A stretch of DNA of 13,179 nucleotides from a bacterium (GCA_029990205.1 JAPEKQ010000024.1:14059-27237), one strand, 5' to 3'. Shown: positions 1 through 6,931, counted from the first letter of the stretch. The notes: generated by a model not told the origin, from the sequence alone. Made by a program: numbers and translations.

Positions 1-31
1 CATCGGAACGCGACAGGAGGGTGACACGCCG

Positions 32-454
32 ATGGAGTATGCGCAGAAGGACAATCTGATTTTCATCCGTCTGCACCAGGGCGAGGACCTGTTCGAGAAG
101 CTCACGGAAGTCTGCGGGGCATGCAACGTGACGACGGGTGTGGTCATCTCGGGGATCGGCATGCTCAAGCAGTCCGAGCTCAAGTTCTACAAGAAGTACG
201 GCGAGTACTCCGAGGTGCTCTTTCCGGAGCCGCTCGAACTCGTGTCGTTGACGGGGAACATCATCTTCCAGGAGGGCGAGCACCAGTTCCACCTGCACGC
301 CGTGCTCGCGAAGCCGGACAAGTCCTCCGTTGCCGGTCACCTCGGCAAGGGCAAGGTCAACGTCACCAACGAGATCGTCATCATGACGACCGACCTGGCG
401 GCTCGCCGCGAGCTCGATCCTGACACGGGCCTCATGGCTCTGACGTTCACGTAG
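32..454 (+). CDS. PPC/DUF296-domain protein
   Basis: A 140-residue single-domain protein matching the PPC (DUF296) fold. Visible marks are the SGIGMLK segment (residues 40-46), the histidine cluster HQFHLHAVL (84-92) and AGHL (101-104). The paired histidines H87/H89 with H103 match the metal-site histidines typical of bacterial and archaeal members. In plants this domain accompanies AT-hook DNA-binding proteins. Stand-alone prokaryotic copies have no settled function, so a regulatory or small-molecule-binding role is possible but unproven. There is no AT-hook, signal peptide or membrane helix. The ATG at 32 follows a GGAGG at 16-20, a rather long spacing of 11 bases. The stop lies 9 bases before the transketolase N-subunit start, so the genes are probably co-transcribed; any upstream operon members fall outside the window. 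Family assignment is fairly sure; function is unknown. Confidence 0.85.
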   Translation: MEYAQKDNLIFIRLHQGEDLFEKLTEVCGACNVTTGVVISGIGMLKQSELKFYKKYGEYSEVLFPEPLELVSLTGNIIFQEGEHQFHLHAVLAKPDKSSVAGHLGKGKVNVTNEIVIMTTDLAARRELDPDTGLMALTFT

Positions 455-463
455 GGAGGCGCC

Positions 464-1279
464 ATGAGTCCTACACCGGTTGAGCTCAGAGAGGTAGCGA
501 CAGTTCTCAGGCGGGATGTCCTGACGATGCTGCTCGAGGCCGGCTCCGGTCATCCCGGAGGTTCGCTCTCGTGTGTCGACATCCTCGCGGTTCTGTACTG
601 GCACGCGATGAAGGTCAACCCCGAGCGCCCGACGTGGGAGGACAGGGATCGCCTCGTGCTCTCGAAGGCGCACGCAGCGCCCGCGCTCTACGCCGCGCTT
701 GCGCGCCGCGGGTACTTCGATGTCCGCGAGCTTCTCACGTTCCGCAAGCTCAAGTCGAAGCTCCAGGGCTTCCCGGACATGCAGAAGACTCCGGGGATCG
801 ATGCGTCGGTGGGTTCGCCGGGACAGGGGCTCTCCATCGCCAACGGTCTGGCGATCGCGGCGCGACGCGACCGCAAGAACTTCCGCATCTACTGTCTGAT
901 GGGTGACGGTGAGGCGCAGGAGGGACAGACGTGGGAGGCGGCCATGACGGCCGCGCACCACGGGATCGACAACGTCTGCGCCGTCATCGACCGCAATCAT
1001 ATGATGGGCGACGGCAACACCGAGGAGATCGCGTCGCTCGCACCGCTCGGCGACAAGTGGAAGACCTTCAACTGGCACGTCATCTCGGTGGACGGACACG
1101 ACGTCGAGGCTCTCTCGGCCGCGTTCAACGAGGCTTCGTCCACGAAGGGGAAGCCGACCGTCGTCATCGCGAAGACTGTGAAGGGCAAGGGCGTTCCGTT
1201 CATGGAGAACCGCCCCGAGTGGCACGATCGGAAGCTCACTGAGGATCTCTACGAAGAGGCCATGCGGGCGCTCGCGTAA
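464..1279 (+). CDS. transketolase-like enzyme, N-terminal (ThDP pyrophosphate-binding) subunit
   Basis: A 271-residue protein matching the N-terminal half of transketolase, the part that binds the ThDP diphosphate and Mg2+. Seen in order: GSGHPGG (27-33), LSKAH (66-70, usually SKGH), GSPGQGLS (117-124, usually GSLGQGLS), then the ThDP signature starting GDGEAQEGQ (147-155) and ending at N178. The length fits split transketolases, in which two genes encode one enzyme. After N178 it reads HMMGDGNTEE where ordinary transketolases have a KLQIDG-like stretch; this and the proline in GSPGQG mark it as divergent. It must act with the C-terminal subunit encoded 17 bases downstream. The family reaction is transfer of a two-carbon ketol unit between sugar phosphates, but the exact substrate here is uncertain. 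The ATG at 464 follows GGAGG by 4 bases. It ends in TAA, the only TAA stop in the window. Confidence 0.92.
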   Translation: MSPTPVELREVATVLRRDVLTMLLEAGSGHPGGSLSCVDILAVLYWHAMKVNPERPTWEDRDRLVLSKAHAAPALYAALARRGYFDVRELLTFRKLKSKLQGFPDMQKTPGIDASVGSPGQGLSIANGLAIAARRDRKNFRIYCLMGDGEAQEGQTWEAAMTAAHHGIDNVCAVIDRNHMMGDGNTEEIASLAPLGDKWKTFNWHVISVDGHDVEALSAAFNEASSTKGKPTVVIAKTVKGKGVPFMENRPEWHDRKLTEDLYEEAMRALA

Positions 1280-1296
1280 CCGCCAGGGGATATCAC

Positions 1297-2295
1297 ATGC
1301 CAGAGATGGGATTGGTGGATGTACATCACAGCGCCGTGAAGCTCGAGGCGACCAACCGCGGGTACGAGCGGGGTCTCATCGAGCTGGCCGAGCGGGGGGC
1401 CGACATCATCGTAATGGACGCCGACCTCGCCGGGTCAAGCGGCACCAGCGAGTTCCGGAAGCGCTTTCCGGACCGCTTCATGGACATCGGACTCTGCGAG
1501 CAGGACATGCTCGGAACGGCGGCGGGTATCGCGCTTGCCGGGAAGTGCGTCTACGTCACGACGCACGGGATGCTGGCGGCGGGGAAGGCGTGGGACATCA
1601 TTCGCTCGACCATCTGCTACGGCGCTCTCAATGTGAACATCTGCGGCGCCGATGCGGGGCTCTCAGCCGGCGGCGCCGGCGGGTCGAGGCAGTCGCTCGA
1701 GGACGTCGCGGTGATGCGGACCCTGCCGGGGATGACGGTCGTCGTCCCGGCCGATTCGCTCGAGGCGAAGAAGGCGACGATCGCCGCCTCGCGGATCCCG
1801 GGACCGGTCTACCTCCGCTTCGCGGCGGCAAGGGTGCCGATCATCACCACGGACATCACGCCGTTCACCGTCGGCAAAGCCGAGGTCTACCGCCGCGGTG
1901 ACGATGTCTCGATCCTGGCGTGCGGCGTCGTCGTCTACGAGGCGATGAAGGCCTCCAGGATGCTCGAGGACAACGGTATCGGCGCGCGCGTGATCAACTG
2001 TCACACGATCAAGCCGCTCGACCGCGCCATCATCAGCAGGGCTTCCGTCGAGACCGGCGCGCTCGTGACGGTGGAGGAGGGCGCGTCGATCGGCGGGCTC
2101 GGCGGCGCGTGCGCGGAGGCGCTGGCGCAGACGGGTCGCGCGACTCCGCTGAAGATCGTCGCCATCGACGATCGGTTCGGCGAGTCCGGAGAGCACGAGG
2201 AACTACTCAATACGTTTGGTCTCACGGCGCGCGGCATCTCGGCGGCCGTGAGGGAAGTGATATCGCGGAAGAAGGATGAACAGCCACAGTCGTAG
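1297..2295 (+). CDS. transketolase-like enzyme, C-terminal (pyrimidine-binding) subunit
   Basis: A 332-residue protein with the transketolase pyrimidine-binding domain (roughly residues 15-180) and the C-terminal transketolase domain (roughly 190-320). The catalytic glutamate is kept in GLCEQDM (65-71, E68). Other family marks are GKAW (96-99), RQSLEDVAVMR (131-141) and TVVVPAD (147-153). Two stretches differ from classical enzymes. The aromatic-rich TF-x-M-F segment that packs on the ThDP pyrimidine reads THGML (89-93). The GEDGxxHQ substrate-loop segment reads GGAGGSRQ (125-132), with arginine in place of the usual histidine. The enzyme is therefore probably active with ThDP but may use a non-standard donor or acceptor. 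It is expected to pair with the upstream N-terminal subunit. The ATG at 1297 follows an AGGGG ribosome-binding site. An aminotransferase follows after 36 bases. Confidence 0.92.
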   Translation: MPEMGLVDVHHSAVKLEATNRGYERGLIELAERGADIIVMDADLAGSSGTSEFRKRFPDRFMDIGLCEQDMLGTAAGIALAGKCVYVTTHGMLAAGKAWDIIRSTICYGALNVNICGADAGLSAGGAGGSRQSLEDVAVMRTLPGMTVVVPADSLEAKKATIAASRIPGPVYLRFAAARVPIITTDITPFTVGKAEVYRRGDDVSILACGVVVYEAMKASRMLEDNGIGARVINCHTIKPLDRAIISRASVETGALVTVEEGASIGGLGGACAEALAQTGRATPLKIVAIDDRFGESGEHEELLNTFGLTARGISAAVREVISRKKDEQPQS

Positions 2296-2331
2296 CCACG
2301 GGCACTCCCCGGGCGCGAAAGGAGACGCGGG

Positions 2332-3492
2332 ATGGGCAAGTTCGCAGAGCGCATGAACAGACTCGGTACCGAGACGGCGTTCGAGGTCCTCGCGAAGGCG
2401 CGGGCACTCGAGGCGCAGGGAAAGACGATCGTTCACCTCGAGATCGGCCAGCCGGACTTCGACACGCCGGACAACATCCGGAAGGCCGCTGTCGATTCGA
2501 TATGGGCCGGAGAGACCGGTTACGGTCCCTCGGCCGGCATGATGAAGACGCGCGAGGCCGTGTGCCGCTACATCGAGAAGGACCGCGGTCTGTCGTACGC
2601 GCCGGACCAGATCGTCATCGCGCCGGGCGGCAAGCCCATCATCTTCTATCCGATCCTCGCGCTCGTCGATCACGGTGACGAGGTCATCTACCCGAACCCG
2701 GGTTACCCGATCTACGAGTCGGCGATCAACTTCGCAGGCGGCAAGGCCGTCCCGCTCAAGTACTCTGAAGAGCGCGACTTCCGCTTCGACATCGCCGAGC
2801 TCGAGGCGAAGATCAACAAGAACACGAAGATGCTCATCGTGAACTCGCCGCAGAACCCGACGGGCGGCGTCCTCGAGGACAGCGATCTCAAGCGGATCGC
2901 CGAGCTCGCGGTCGAGAACGATGTGGTCGTTCTGTCCGACGAGGTCTACAGCAAGATCGTCTACGAGGGCGAGCACCGCACGATCGCGAGCTACCCGGGC
3001 ATGCAGGAGCGCACGATCCTCATGGACGCGCACTCGAAAACCTATGCGATGACGGGGTGGCGGCTCGGCTACTCGGCCATGCCGAAGGATATCGCCGAGA
3101 AGTTCACGAAGCTCAACACGAACACGTATTCGCACGCGACGACCTTCGTGCAGACCGCGGGCATCGAGGCGCTCGAGGGTCCGCAGGACGAGGTCGACAA
3201 GATGGTCAAGATCTTCAAGGAGCGTCGTGACGCCATCGTCGACGGCATGAACTCGATCAAGGGCTTCAGCTGTCTCAAGCCGAAGGGCGCGTTCTACGTG
3301 TTCCCGAACATCACGGCGACGGGCATGGATTCGCAGACGCTCGCGGACAAGGTTCTCAATGAGGCCGGCGTGGCCTGTCTCTCGGGTACCTGTTTCGGCG
3401 CAATGGGCGAGGGTTACCTCCGGTTCAGCTACGCCAACTCGCTCGAGAACATCGAGATGGGCGTCGAGCGCATCCGCAAGATGATGGGCTAG
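2332..3492 (+). CDS. PLP-dependent class I/II aminotransferase
   Basis: A 386-residue cytosolic aminotransferase of fold type I (AspC/AAT-like), of the usual family length. Visible residues: GQPDF (39-43) near the N-terminus, Y64 and G65 in TGYGPSAG, NPTGG (175-179), D203 and Y206 in SDEVYSK for the PLP pyridine, the Schiff-base lysine K236 in HSKTYAMTGWRLGY, and R364 in YLRFSYANS for the substrate carboxylate. These make an active enzyme likely. The amino donor cannot be read from motifs; aspartate, alanine or another amino acid are all possible. The ATG at 2332 is preceded by AAGGAGA with suitable spacing. It sits 36 bases after the transketolase-like pair, suggesting co-transcription and perhaps a shared substrate such as a hydroxy-keto acid, which is inference only. 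A strong hairpin follows its stop codon. Confidence 0.93.
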   Translation: MGKFAERMNRLGTETAFEVLAKARALEAQGKTIVHLEIGQPDFDTPDNIRKAAVDSIWAGETGYGPSAGMMKTREAVCRYIEKDRGLSYAPDQIVIAPGGKPIIFYPILALVDHGDEVIYPNPGYPIYESAINFAGGKAVPLKYSEERDFRFDIAELEAKINKNTKMLIVNSPQNPTGGVLEDSDLKRIAELAVENDVVVLSDEVYSKIVYEGEHRTIASYPGMQERTILMDAHSKTYAMTGWRLGYSAMPKDIAEKFTKLNTNTYSHATTFVQTAGIEALEGPQDEVDKMVKIFKERRDAIVDGMNSIKGFSCLKPKGAFYVFPNITATGMDSQTLADKVLNEAGVACLSGTCFGAMGEGYLRFSYANSLENIEMGVERIRKMMG

Positions 3493-3506
3493 AAGCAGCA
3501 TCGCCG

Positions 3507-3543
3507 ACGCACCCGCCTGCTGCAACACGGCGGGCGGGTGCGT
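3507..3543 (+). terminator. GC-rich hairpin after the aminotransferase; possible terminator or attenuator
   Basis: An 11-bp perfect stem (3507-3517 paired with 3533-3543) closes a 15-base loop. It begins 14 bases after the aminotransferase stop. No T-run follows, so it is not a textbook intrinsic terminator; it could be a pause site, an mRNA 3'-end stabiliser or an operon-boundary attenuator. It covers the in-frame GTG at 3538, which argues against that codon as the start of the next gene. Confidence 0.45.
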
Positions 3544-3560
3544 GACGGCAGGCGTCATGG

Positions 3561-3567
3561 AAGGGGA
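3561..3567 (+). promoter_or_regulatory. ribosome-binding site that sets the MocA-like gene start
   Basis: AAGGGGA lies 3 bases before the ATG at 3571. The in-frame GTG at 3538 lies inside a hairpin stem and has no such site. The protein starting at 3571 begins directly with the nucleotidyltransferase core (VSAVVLAAG), supporting this start. Confidence 0.6.
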
Positions 3568-3570
3568 ACT

Positions 3571-4173
3571 ATGGTTTCCGCAGTGGTACTGGCGGCAGGG
3601 CAGTCGCGACGGATGGGCCGCAAGAAGGAACTGCTGGCGATCGAGGGCACGCCGATGATCCGTGTGGTCGTCGAGAACCTCCTCGGTTCGAGCAGGGTTG
3701 ATGAGGTCATCGTAGTTCTGGGTGAGGAGGCCGACAGCATAGGCGCCTCGCTCTCGGGCATTATCGATGAGCGCATCGAGCTCGTCGGGAACAGGCGATT
3801 CGCGGAGGGGATGGGGACGTCGCTCGCGCAGGGCGTGAGCGCGTGTTCCTGGGGAACCGACGCGATCCTCGTCGCGCACGGTGACTCGCCGTTCTTCCGC
3901 ACCGAGGATATCGACCTCGTGATCGACGCGCACGTGCGCGGCGGCAAGATCGCCGTCCCGGTCAGCGGAGGGCGACGCGGCCACCCGGTACTCCTCGACG
4001 GCTCGTTCCGCGACGAACTCGAAGAGCTTGATGGAGATGCGGGCGCCCGGAACATCCTCGAGCGCGAAGCGGCTCACATCGTCGAGGTCGAACTCGACGA
4101 TGACGGCTTCCTCGTTGATATCGACACGCCGGAAGACTACGAGGCGGTGAAAGACGGTATTGCCGGCGCGTAG
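3571..4173 (+). CDS. MocA-like molybdopterin nucleotidyltransferase
   Basis: A 200-residue NTP transferase (GT-A-like fold) of the MobA/MocA type. The N-terminal nucleotide-binding signature LAAGQSRRMGRKKELL spans 7-22. Further marks are GMGTSLAQGV (80-89), the metal-binding aspartate D105 in AHGDSPFF, RGHPVLL (136-142), GDAGARNIL (155-163) and DIDTPEDY (183-190). MocA attaches CMP to molybdopterin to make MCD, the cofactor form used by xanthine-dehydrogenase-type hydroxylases; MobA attaches GMP. The XdhC-, YqeB- and FAD-subunit genes downstream favour MocA. The usual DQP triplet after the core aspartate reads DSP, a small deviation. It could instead transfer another nucleotide. No membrane segment or signal peptide is seen. 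It is separated from its neighbours by about 78 and 104 bases carrying hairpins, so its expression may differ from the flanking genes. Confidence 0.85.
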   Translation: MVSAVVLAAGQSRRMGRKKELLAIEGTPMIRVVVENLLGSSRVDEVIVVLGEEADSIGASLSGIIDERIELVGNRRFAEGMGTSLAQGVSACSWGTDAILVAHGDSPFFRTEDIDLVIDAHVRGGKIAVPVSGGRRGHPVLLDGSFRDELEELDGDAGARNILEREAAHIVEVELDDDGFLVDIDTPEDYEAVKDGIAGA

Positions 4174-4199
4174 GCGCAGGCGTGCCGGCTGAGGCATTA

Positions 4200-4239
4200 C
4201 CCCGCGCGGGCCGCGACCGGTGGTCAGGGGCGCGCGGGG
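4200..4239 (+). terminator. GC-rich hairpin downstream of the MocA-like gene; possible weak terminator
   Basis: A 9-bp perfect stem (4200-4208 with 4231-4239) encloses a 22-base loop, which contains a smaller GACC/GGTC hairpin at 4215-4225. A G and then TTTG follow the stem, a very short U-tract, so termination would be weak or partial. It lies in the 104-base gap before the XdhC gene and inside the upstream extension of that reading frame, so the extension is probably untranslated. Confidence 0.45.
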
Positions 4240-4267
4240 GTTTGTCGCTTGGACCGACTACGACTAC

Positions 4268-4271
4268 GGAG
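4268..4271 (+). promoter_or_regulatory. ribosome-binding site that sets the XdhC GTG start
   Basis: GGAG lies 6 bases before the GTG at 4278. The frame is open back to an ATG at 4182, but that stretch contains the 4200-4239 hairpin and encodes low-complexity residues unlike the family. The protein from 4278 begins ALKLADIYQEIARM, typical of XdhC N-termini. Confidence 0.6.
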
Positions 4272-4277
4272 CGAAGC

Positions 4278-5123
4278 GTGGCGCTGAAGCTCGCCGACAT
4301 CTATCAGGAGATCGCGCGGATGCACCGGGACGGTGTTCCGGGCGTCGTGGCGACCGTCGTCCGCGCTGAGGGATCGACCCCGAGAAGCGCAGGAGCGCGC
4401 ATGATCATCTACGCCGACGGGAAGATCGTGGGGTCCGTCGGCGGGGGTGCCATCGAGGGGACCGTCATCGATGAGTCGAAGGCGCTGATCGCGTCCGAAG
4501 AGGCGGCGGGCTGCAAGCTCGTGACGTACGACCTCAGCGACGACGCGGGGATGACGTGCGGCGGGAGTATCGAGGTCTTCCTCGAGCCGATCGCGGGAGC
4601 GCCGACGGTGACCGTCATCGGTGGCGGCCACGTCGGTCTGGCGGTTGCGAAGATCGCGCGGCAGTCGGGGTTCCGGGTCAGCGTGGTCGACGACCGCGAG
4701 GACATGGTGACGGCCGAGCGGTTCCCCTTCGCCGACGACCGCTTCGTCGGCGGCGTGGAGCTTCTGGAGAACGACCTCCGGGTCGACGCGGACTCGATGG
4801 TCGTGATCGTCACGCGCGGTCACAGGTATGACAAGGACTGGGTCAAGGCGCTGCTCCCGCTCGGTCCGCGGTACATGGGGATGATCGGGAGCGAGCAGAA
4901 GGTCGACGCGGCCTTCGCGGACCTCGAAGCGGACGGTGTGTCGCGGGACGAACTCGCGGGTATCCACGCGCCGATCGGTCTCGACATCGGGGCCGAGACT
5001 CCTGACGAGATAGCCGTGAGCGTCGTGGCGGAGATCATCGCGGTCCGGCACGGTATACGCGACACGGCGAAGCTGAGAGACAAGGCCGGATTCAAGAACA
5101 GGAACAGGCCGGAGCAGACGTGA
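4278..5123 (+). CDS. xdhC: XdhC/CoxI-family molybdenum cofactor insertion protein
   Basis: A 281-residue protein with both XdhC parts. The N-terminal XdhC/CoxI domain carries GSTPR (32-36), GSVGGGAIE (52-60) and GMTCGGSIEVF (91-101) with its cysteine C94. The C-terminal Rossmann-type domain carries GGGHVG (115-120), TRGHRYD (179-185), GMIGS (201-205) and HAPIGLDIGAETP (230-242). XdhC proteins bind mature Mo cofactor, help convert it to the sulfurated form and deliver it to xanthine-dehydrogenase-type enzymes. The placement between the MocA-like gene and two further hydroxylase-associated genes fits this. The GTG start is chosen from its GGAG site. The stop overlaps the start of the next gene as GTGA (5120-5123), implying translational coupling; this is the only TGA stop among the complete genes. 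Confidence 0.92.
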   Translation: MALKLADIYQEIARMHRDGVPGVVATVVRAEGSTPRSAGARMIIYADGKIVGSVGGGAIEGTVIDESKALIASEEAAGCKLVTYDLSDDAGMTCGGSIEVFLEPIAGAPTVTVIGGGHVGLAVAKIARQSGFRVSVVDDREDMVTAERFPFADDRFVGGVELLENDLRVDADSMVVIVTRGHRYDKDWVKALLPLGPRYMGMIGSEQKVDAAFADLEADGVSRDELAGIHAPIGLDIGAETPDEIAVSVVAEIIAVRHGIRDTAKLRDKAGFKNRNRPEQT

Positions 5124-5944
5124 GCGGACGAGGCACACTCGTGGTCGTTCGGGGTGGTGGTGACCTCGGAAGCGGCGTTGCCGCCCGGCTGGCGCGGTCG
5201 GGGTACGGCGTCGTTGTCCTTGAGACACGCGCACCCGCCGTGGTTCGCAGACGGGTCGCATTCGCTGAGGCGGTCTTCGGCGGACGTGTTGAGGTCGAGG
5301 ACCTCACTGGCGAGCTCGTGGACGTGGGGGAGGTTGCTGCCTGGCTCGGAGCGCGCGATGAACGGCTCGTGCTTCCCGTCGTGATCGATCCCGACGGTGA
5401 GCTTCTGAGCCGGCTCGAGCCGGACGCGGTGATCGATGCTCGGATGGCGAAGCGCAACCTCGGTATGAGGCGCGATGACGCGCCCGTGACGGTCGCGCTC
5501 GGTCCGGGGTTCGAGGCGGGCGTCGACTGCGACGCGGTCATCGAGACGAACCGCGGTCACGCCCTCGGACGCGTGCTCACCAGCGGGAAGGCGGAAGCCG
5601 ATACGCGCACTCCGGCTCCGGTCATGGGTGTCGCCGAGAGGCGGCTCGTTCGCGCTCCGGCGTCCGGGGTCTTCGAGAGCAGCGCTTCGATCGGTGACAT
5701 TGTTGAGAGCGGAGACGTCGTGGGTGCTGTGGCCGGCGTGCCGGTCGAGGCGCGCACACCGGGTCTTCTCCGCGGGCTCATCGCGGACGGGGTCGAGGTT
5801 CGCGAGGGGCAGAAGATCGGCGACGTCGACCCGCGTGGGACGGCGGTCGATCCGGCGACCATCTCCGACAAGGCGTTGGCCATCGGGGGCGGTGTGTTGG
5901 AGGCGCTTCTGTCGAGAGGCGTCCTGCCGACGGTGATGGGATAG
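5120..5944 (+). CDS. yqeB: YqeB/EF2563-family selenium-dependent molybdenum hydroxylase accessory protein
   Basis: A 274-residue protein matching the YqeB/EF2563 family. It has a Rossmann-type RGGGDLGSGVA (11-21), VIDARMAKRNLG (104-115), a conserved central block with ALGPGFEAG (126-134) and IETNRGHALGRV (141-152), and the C-terminal DKALAIGGGVLEALL (250-264). Comparative genomics has linked this family to bacteria carrying selD and to molybdenum hydroxylases that need a labile selenium atom, such as certain purine and nicotinate hydroxylases. Its biochemical role is unsettled, but preparing or inserting the selenium-modified Mo cofactor is the usual proposal. Its GTG start overlaps the XdhC stop by 4 bases, a tight coupling that supports joint work on the same enzyme. 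Its presence hints that the hydroxylase here is of the selenium type. A small 5-bp hairpin follows the stop. Confidence 0.88.
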   Translation: MSGRGTLVVVRGGGDLGSGVAARLARSGYGVVVLETRAPAVVRRRVAFAEAVFGGRVEVEDLTGELVDVGEVAAWLGARDERLVLPVVIDPDGELLSRLEPDAVIDARMAKRNLGMRRDDAPVTVALGPGFEAGVDCDAVIETNRGHALGRVLTSGKAEADTRTPAPVMGVAERRLVRAPASGVFESSASIGDIVESGDVVGAVAGVPVEARTPGLLRGLIADGVEVREGQKIGDVDPRGTAVDPATISDKALAIGGGVLEALLSRGVLPTVMG

Positions 5945-5959
5945 CCCGGCGAGTCCGGG
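5945..5959 (+). other. small GC hairpin directly after the yqeB stop
   Basis: CCCGG (5945-5949) pairs with CCGGG (5955-5959) around a five-base loop, immediately after the stop codon. There is no T-run. It may be chance in GC-rich DNA or a minor mRNA processing or stability element. Confidence 0.2.
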
Positions 5960-6011
5960 AGCGCGACGACGGCGCTGGCGTTCCAGAGTGGACGCGGCGG
6001 CAGAGAGCTGC

Positions 6012-6016
6012 GGAGG
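6012..6016 (+). promoter_or_regulatory. ribosome-binding site that sets the FAD-subunit GTG start
   Basis: GGAGG lies 4 bases before the GTG at 6021. The GTG at 5988 is in frame but has no comparable site. Starting at 6021 gives YEPKWVFPRT, matching family N-termini that begin just before this strand. Confidence 0.55.
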
Positions 6017-6020
6017 TACG

Positions 6021-6926
6021 GTGTACGAGCCGAAGTGGGTCTTCCCGAGGACGATCGATGACTCCCTCGAAGCGCTGGCGGACGAATCCGCGCACGCGAT
6101 CGCGGGCGCGACCGATCTCGCCGTGAGGATCCGGGCCGACCACGGGGGTCCCGCGACGCTGGTCGATCTGACCGGCGTGCCGGAGCTCGCGCGGGTGGCG
6201 GTCGACGGTGACACGCTCACCATCGGCGCGGCCGCAACGCACGCGGCCGTCACGCGTCACGACGCCGTGCGACAGCGCGTGGCCGTTCTGGCAGAGGCGT
6301 GCGGCACGGTCGGAGCACCACAGGTCCGCGCCAGGGGTACCATCGGGGGCAACTTGGCGAACGCTTCACCCGCCGCCGACGCGACCGGAGCGCTTGCGGC
6401 GCTCGACGCCGTCGCGCACGCGCGCTCGACGCGGGGCGAGCGGGAGATCCCCGTCACCGGTCTCTTCGCCGGTCCGGGACAACTCCGGCTCGAGCCGGAC
6501 GAACTGCTGACGCACGTCACGCTCGAGCTTCCACCGCCGGGCGCATCGAGCGTCTACAAGAAGCTCGGGCAGCGCAAGGCGCTTGCCATCGCCATCGCGT
6601 CGGTCGCGGTCACCTTCGACCCGACGGCGTGCGCGGTCCGGATCGCGCTCGGTTCCGTGGCGCCGACGGTCGTGCGCGCGGAGCAGGCCGAGAGTACGTT
6701 CGCCGGGCGCTGGAGCGGAGTGGTCGGAGAGGGCGGCGTGGCCGGACAGGGATGCAGGGACGAAGTGATGGGGCTTATCGAGGAGGTCGCGGCCCAGGCC
6801 GCCGGCGCCTCGAGTCCGATAGATGATGTGAGGGCGTCCGCCGAATACCGGACGATCCTCGTCAGGGAGCTGACACGCACGGCGCTCGAGGAGCTGTGTC
6901 TCGCCGAACCCCGCGTGTCAGGATAG
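6021..6926 (+). CDS. molybdopterin dehydrogenase FAD-binding subunit (CoxM/YgfM-like)
   Basis: A 301-residue protein of the CO-dehydrogenase medium-subunit/xanthine dehydrogenase FAD-binding family. Counting from the GTG at 6021, AGATDL lies near residue 30 and occupies the first FAD loop (usually AGGTDL). The second FAD motif TIGGNLANASPAAD follows in mid-protein, then KKLGQRKALAIAIASVAV, typical of the C-terminal domain. Such subunits pass electrons from the Mo site via 2Fe-2S clusters and FAD to NAD+ or another acceptor. The Mo-binding and Fe-S partner subunits are not in this window and must lie elsewhere or outside the region shown. The three preceding cofactor-maturation genes support a working Mo hydroxylase, with purine oxidation most likely given the adenine deaminase downstream. 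E. coli YgfM, near xdhD, is the closest context parallel. Confidence 0.9.
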   Translation: MYEPKWVFPRTIDDSLEALADESAHAIAGATDLAVRIRADHGGPATLVDLTGVPELARVAVDGDTLTIGAAATHAAVTRHDAVRQRVAVLAEACGTVGAPQVRARGTIGGNLANASPAADATGALAALDAVAHARSTRGEREIPVTGLFAGPGQLRLEPDELLTHVTLELPPPGASSVYKKLGQRKALAIAIASVAVTFDPTACAVRIALGSVAPTVVRAEQAESTFAGRWSGVVGEGGVAGQGCRDEVMGLIEEVAAQAAGASSPIDDVRASAEYRTILVRELTRTALEELCLAEPRVSG

Positions 6927-6931
6927 ACAGA

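Noticed and set aside
3493-3570. Sigma-70 promoter ahead of the MocA-like gene
   Set aside because: No convincing -35/-10 pair is visible in this GC-rich gap.
2203-4197. 664-codon open frame on the minus strand opposite the aminotransferase and MocA-like genes
   Set aside because: Same antisense artefact; low-complexity acidic/arginine-rich translation and no ribosome-binding context.
4182-4277. 32-residue N-terminal extension of XdhC
   Set aside because: Low-complexity sequence over a hairpin; a GTG with GGAG lies at the family start.
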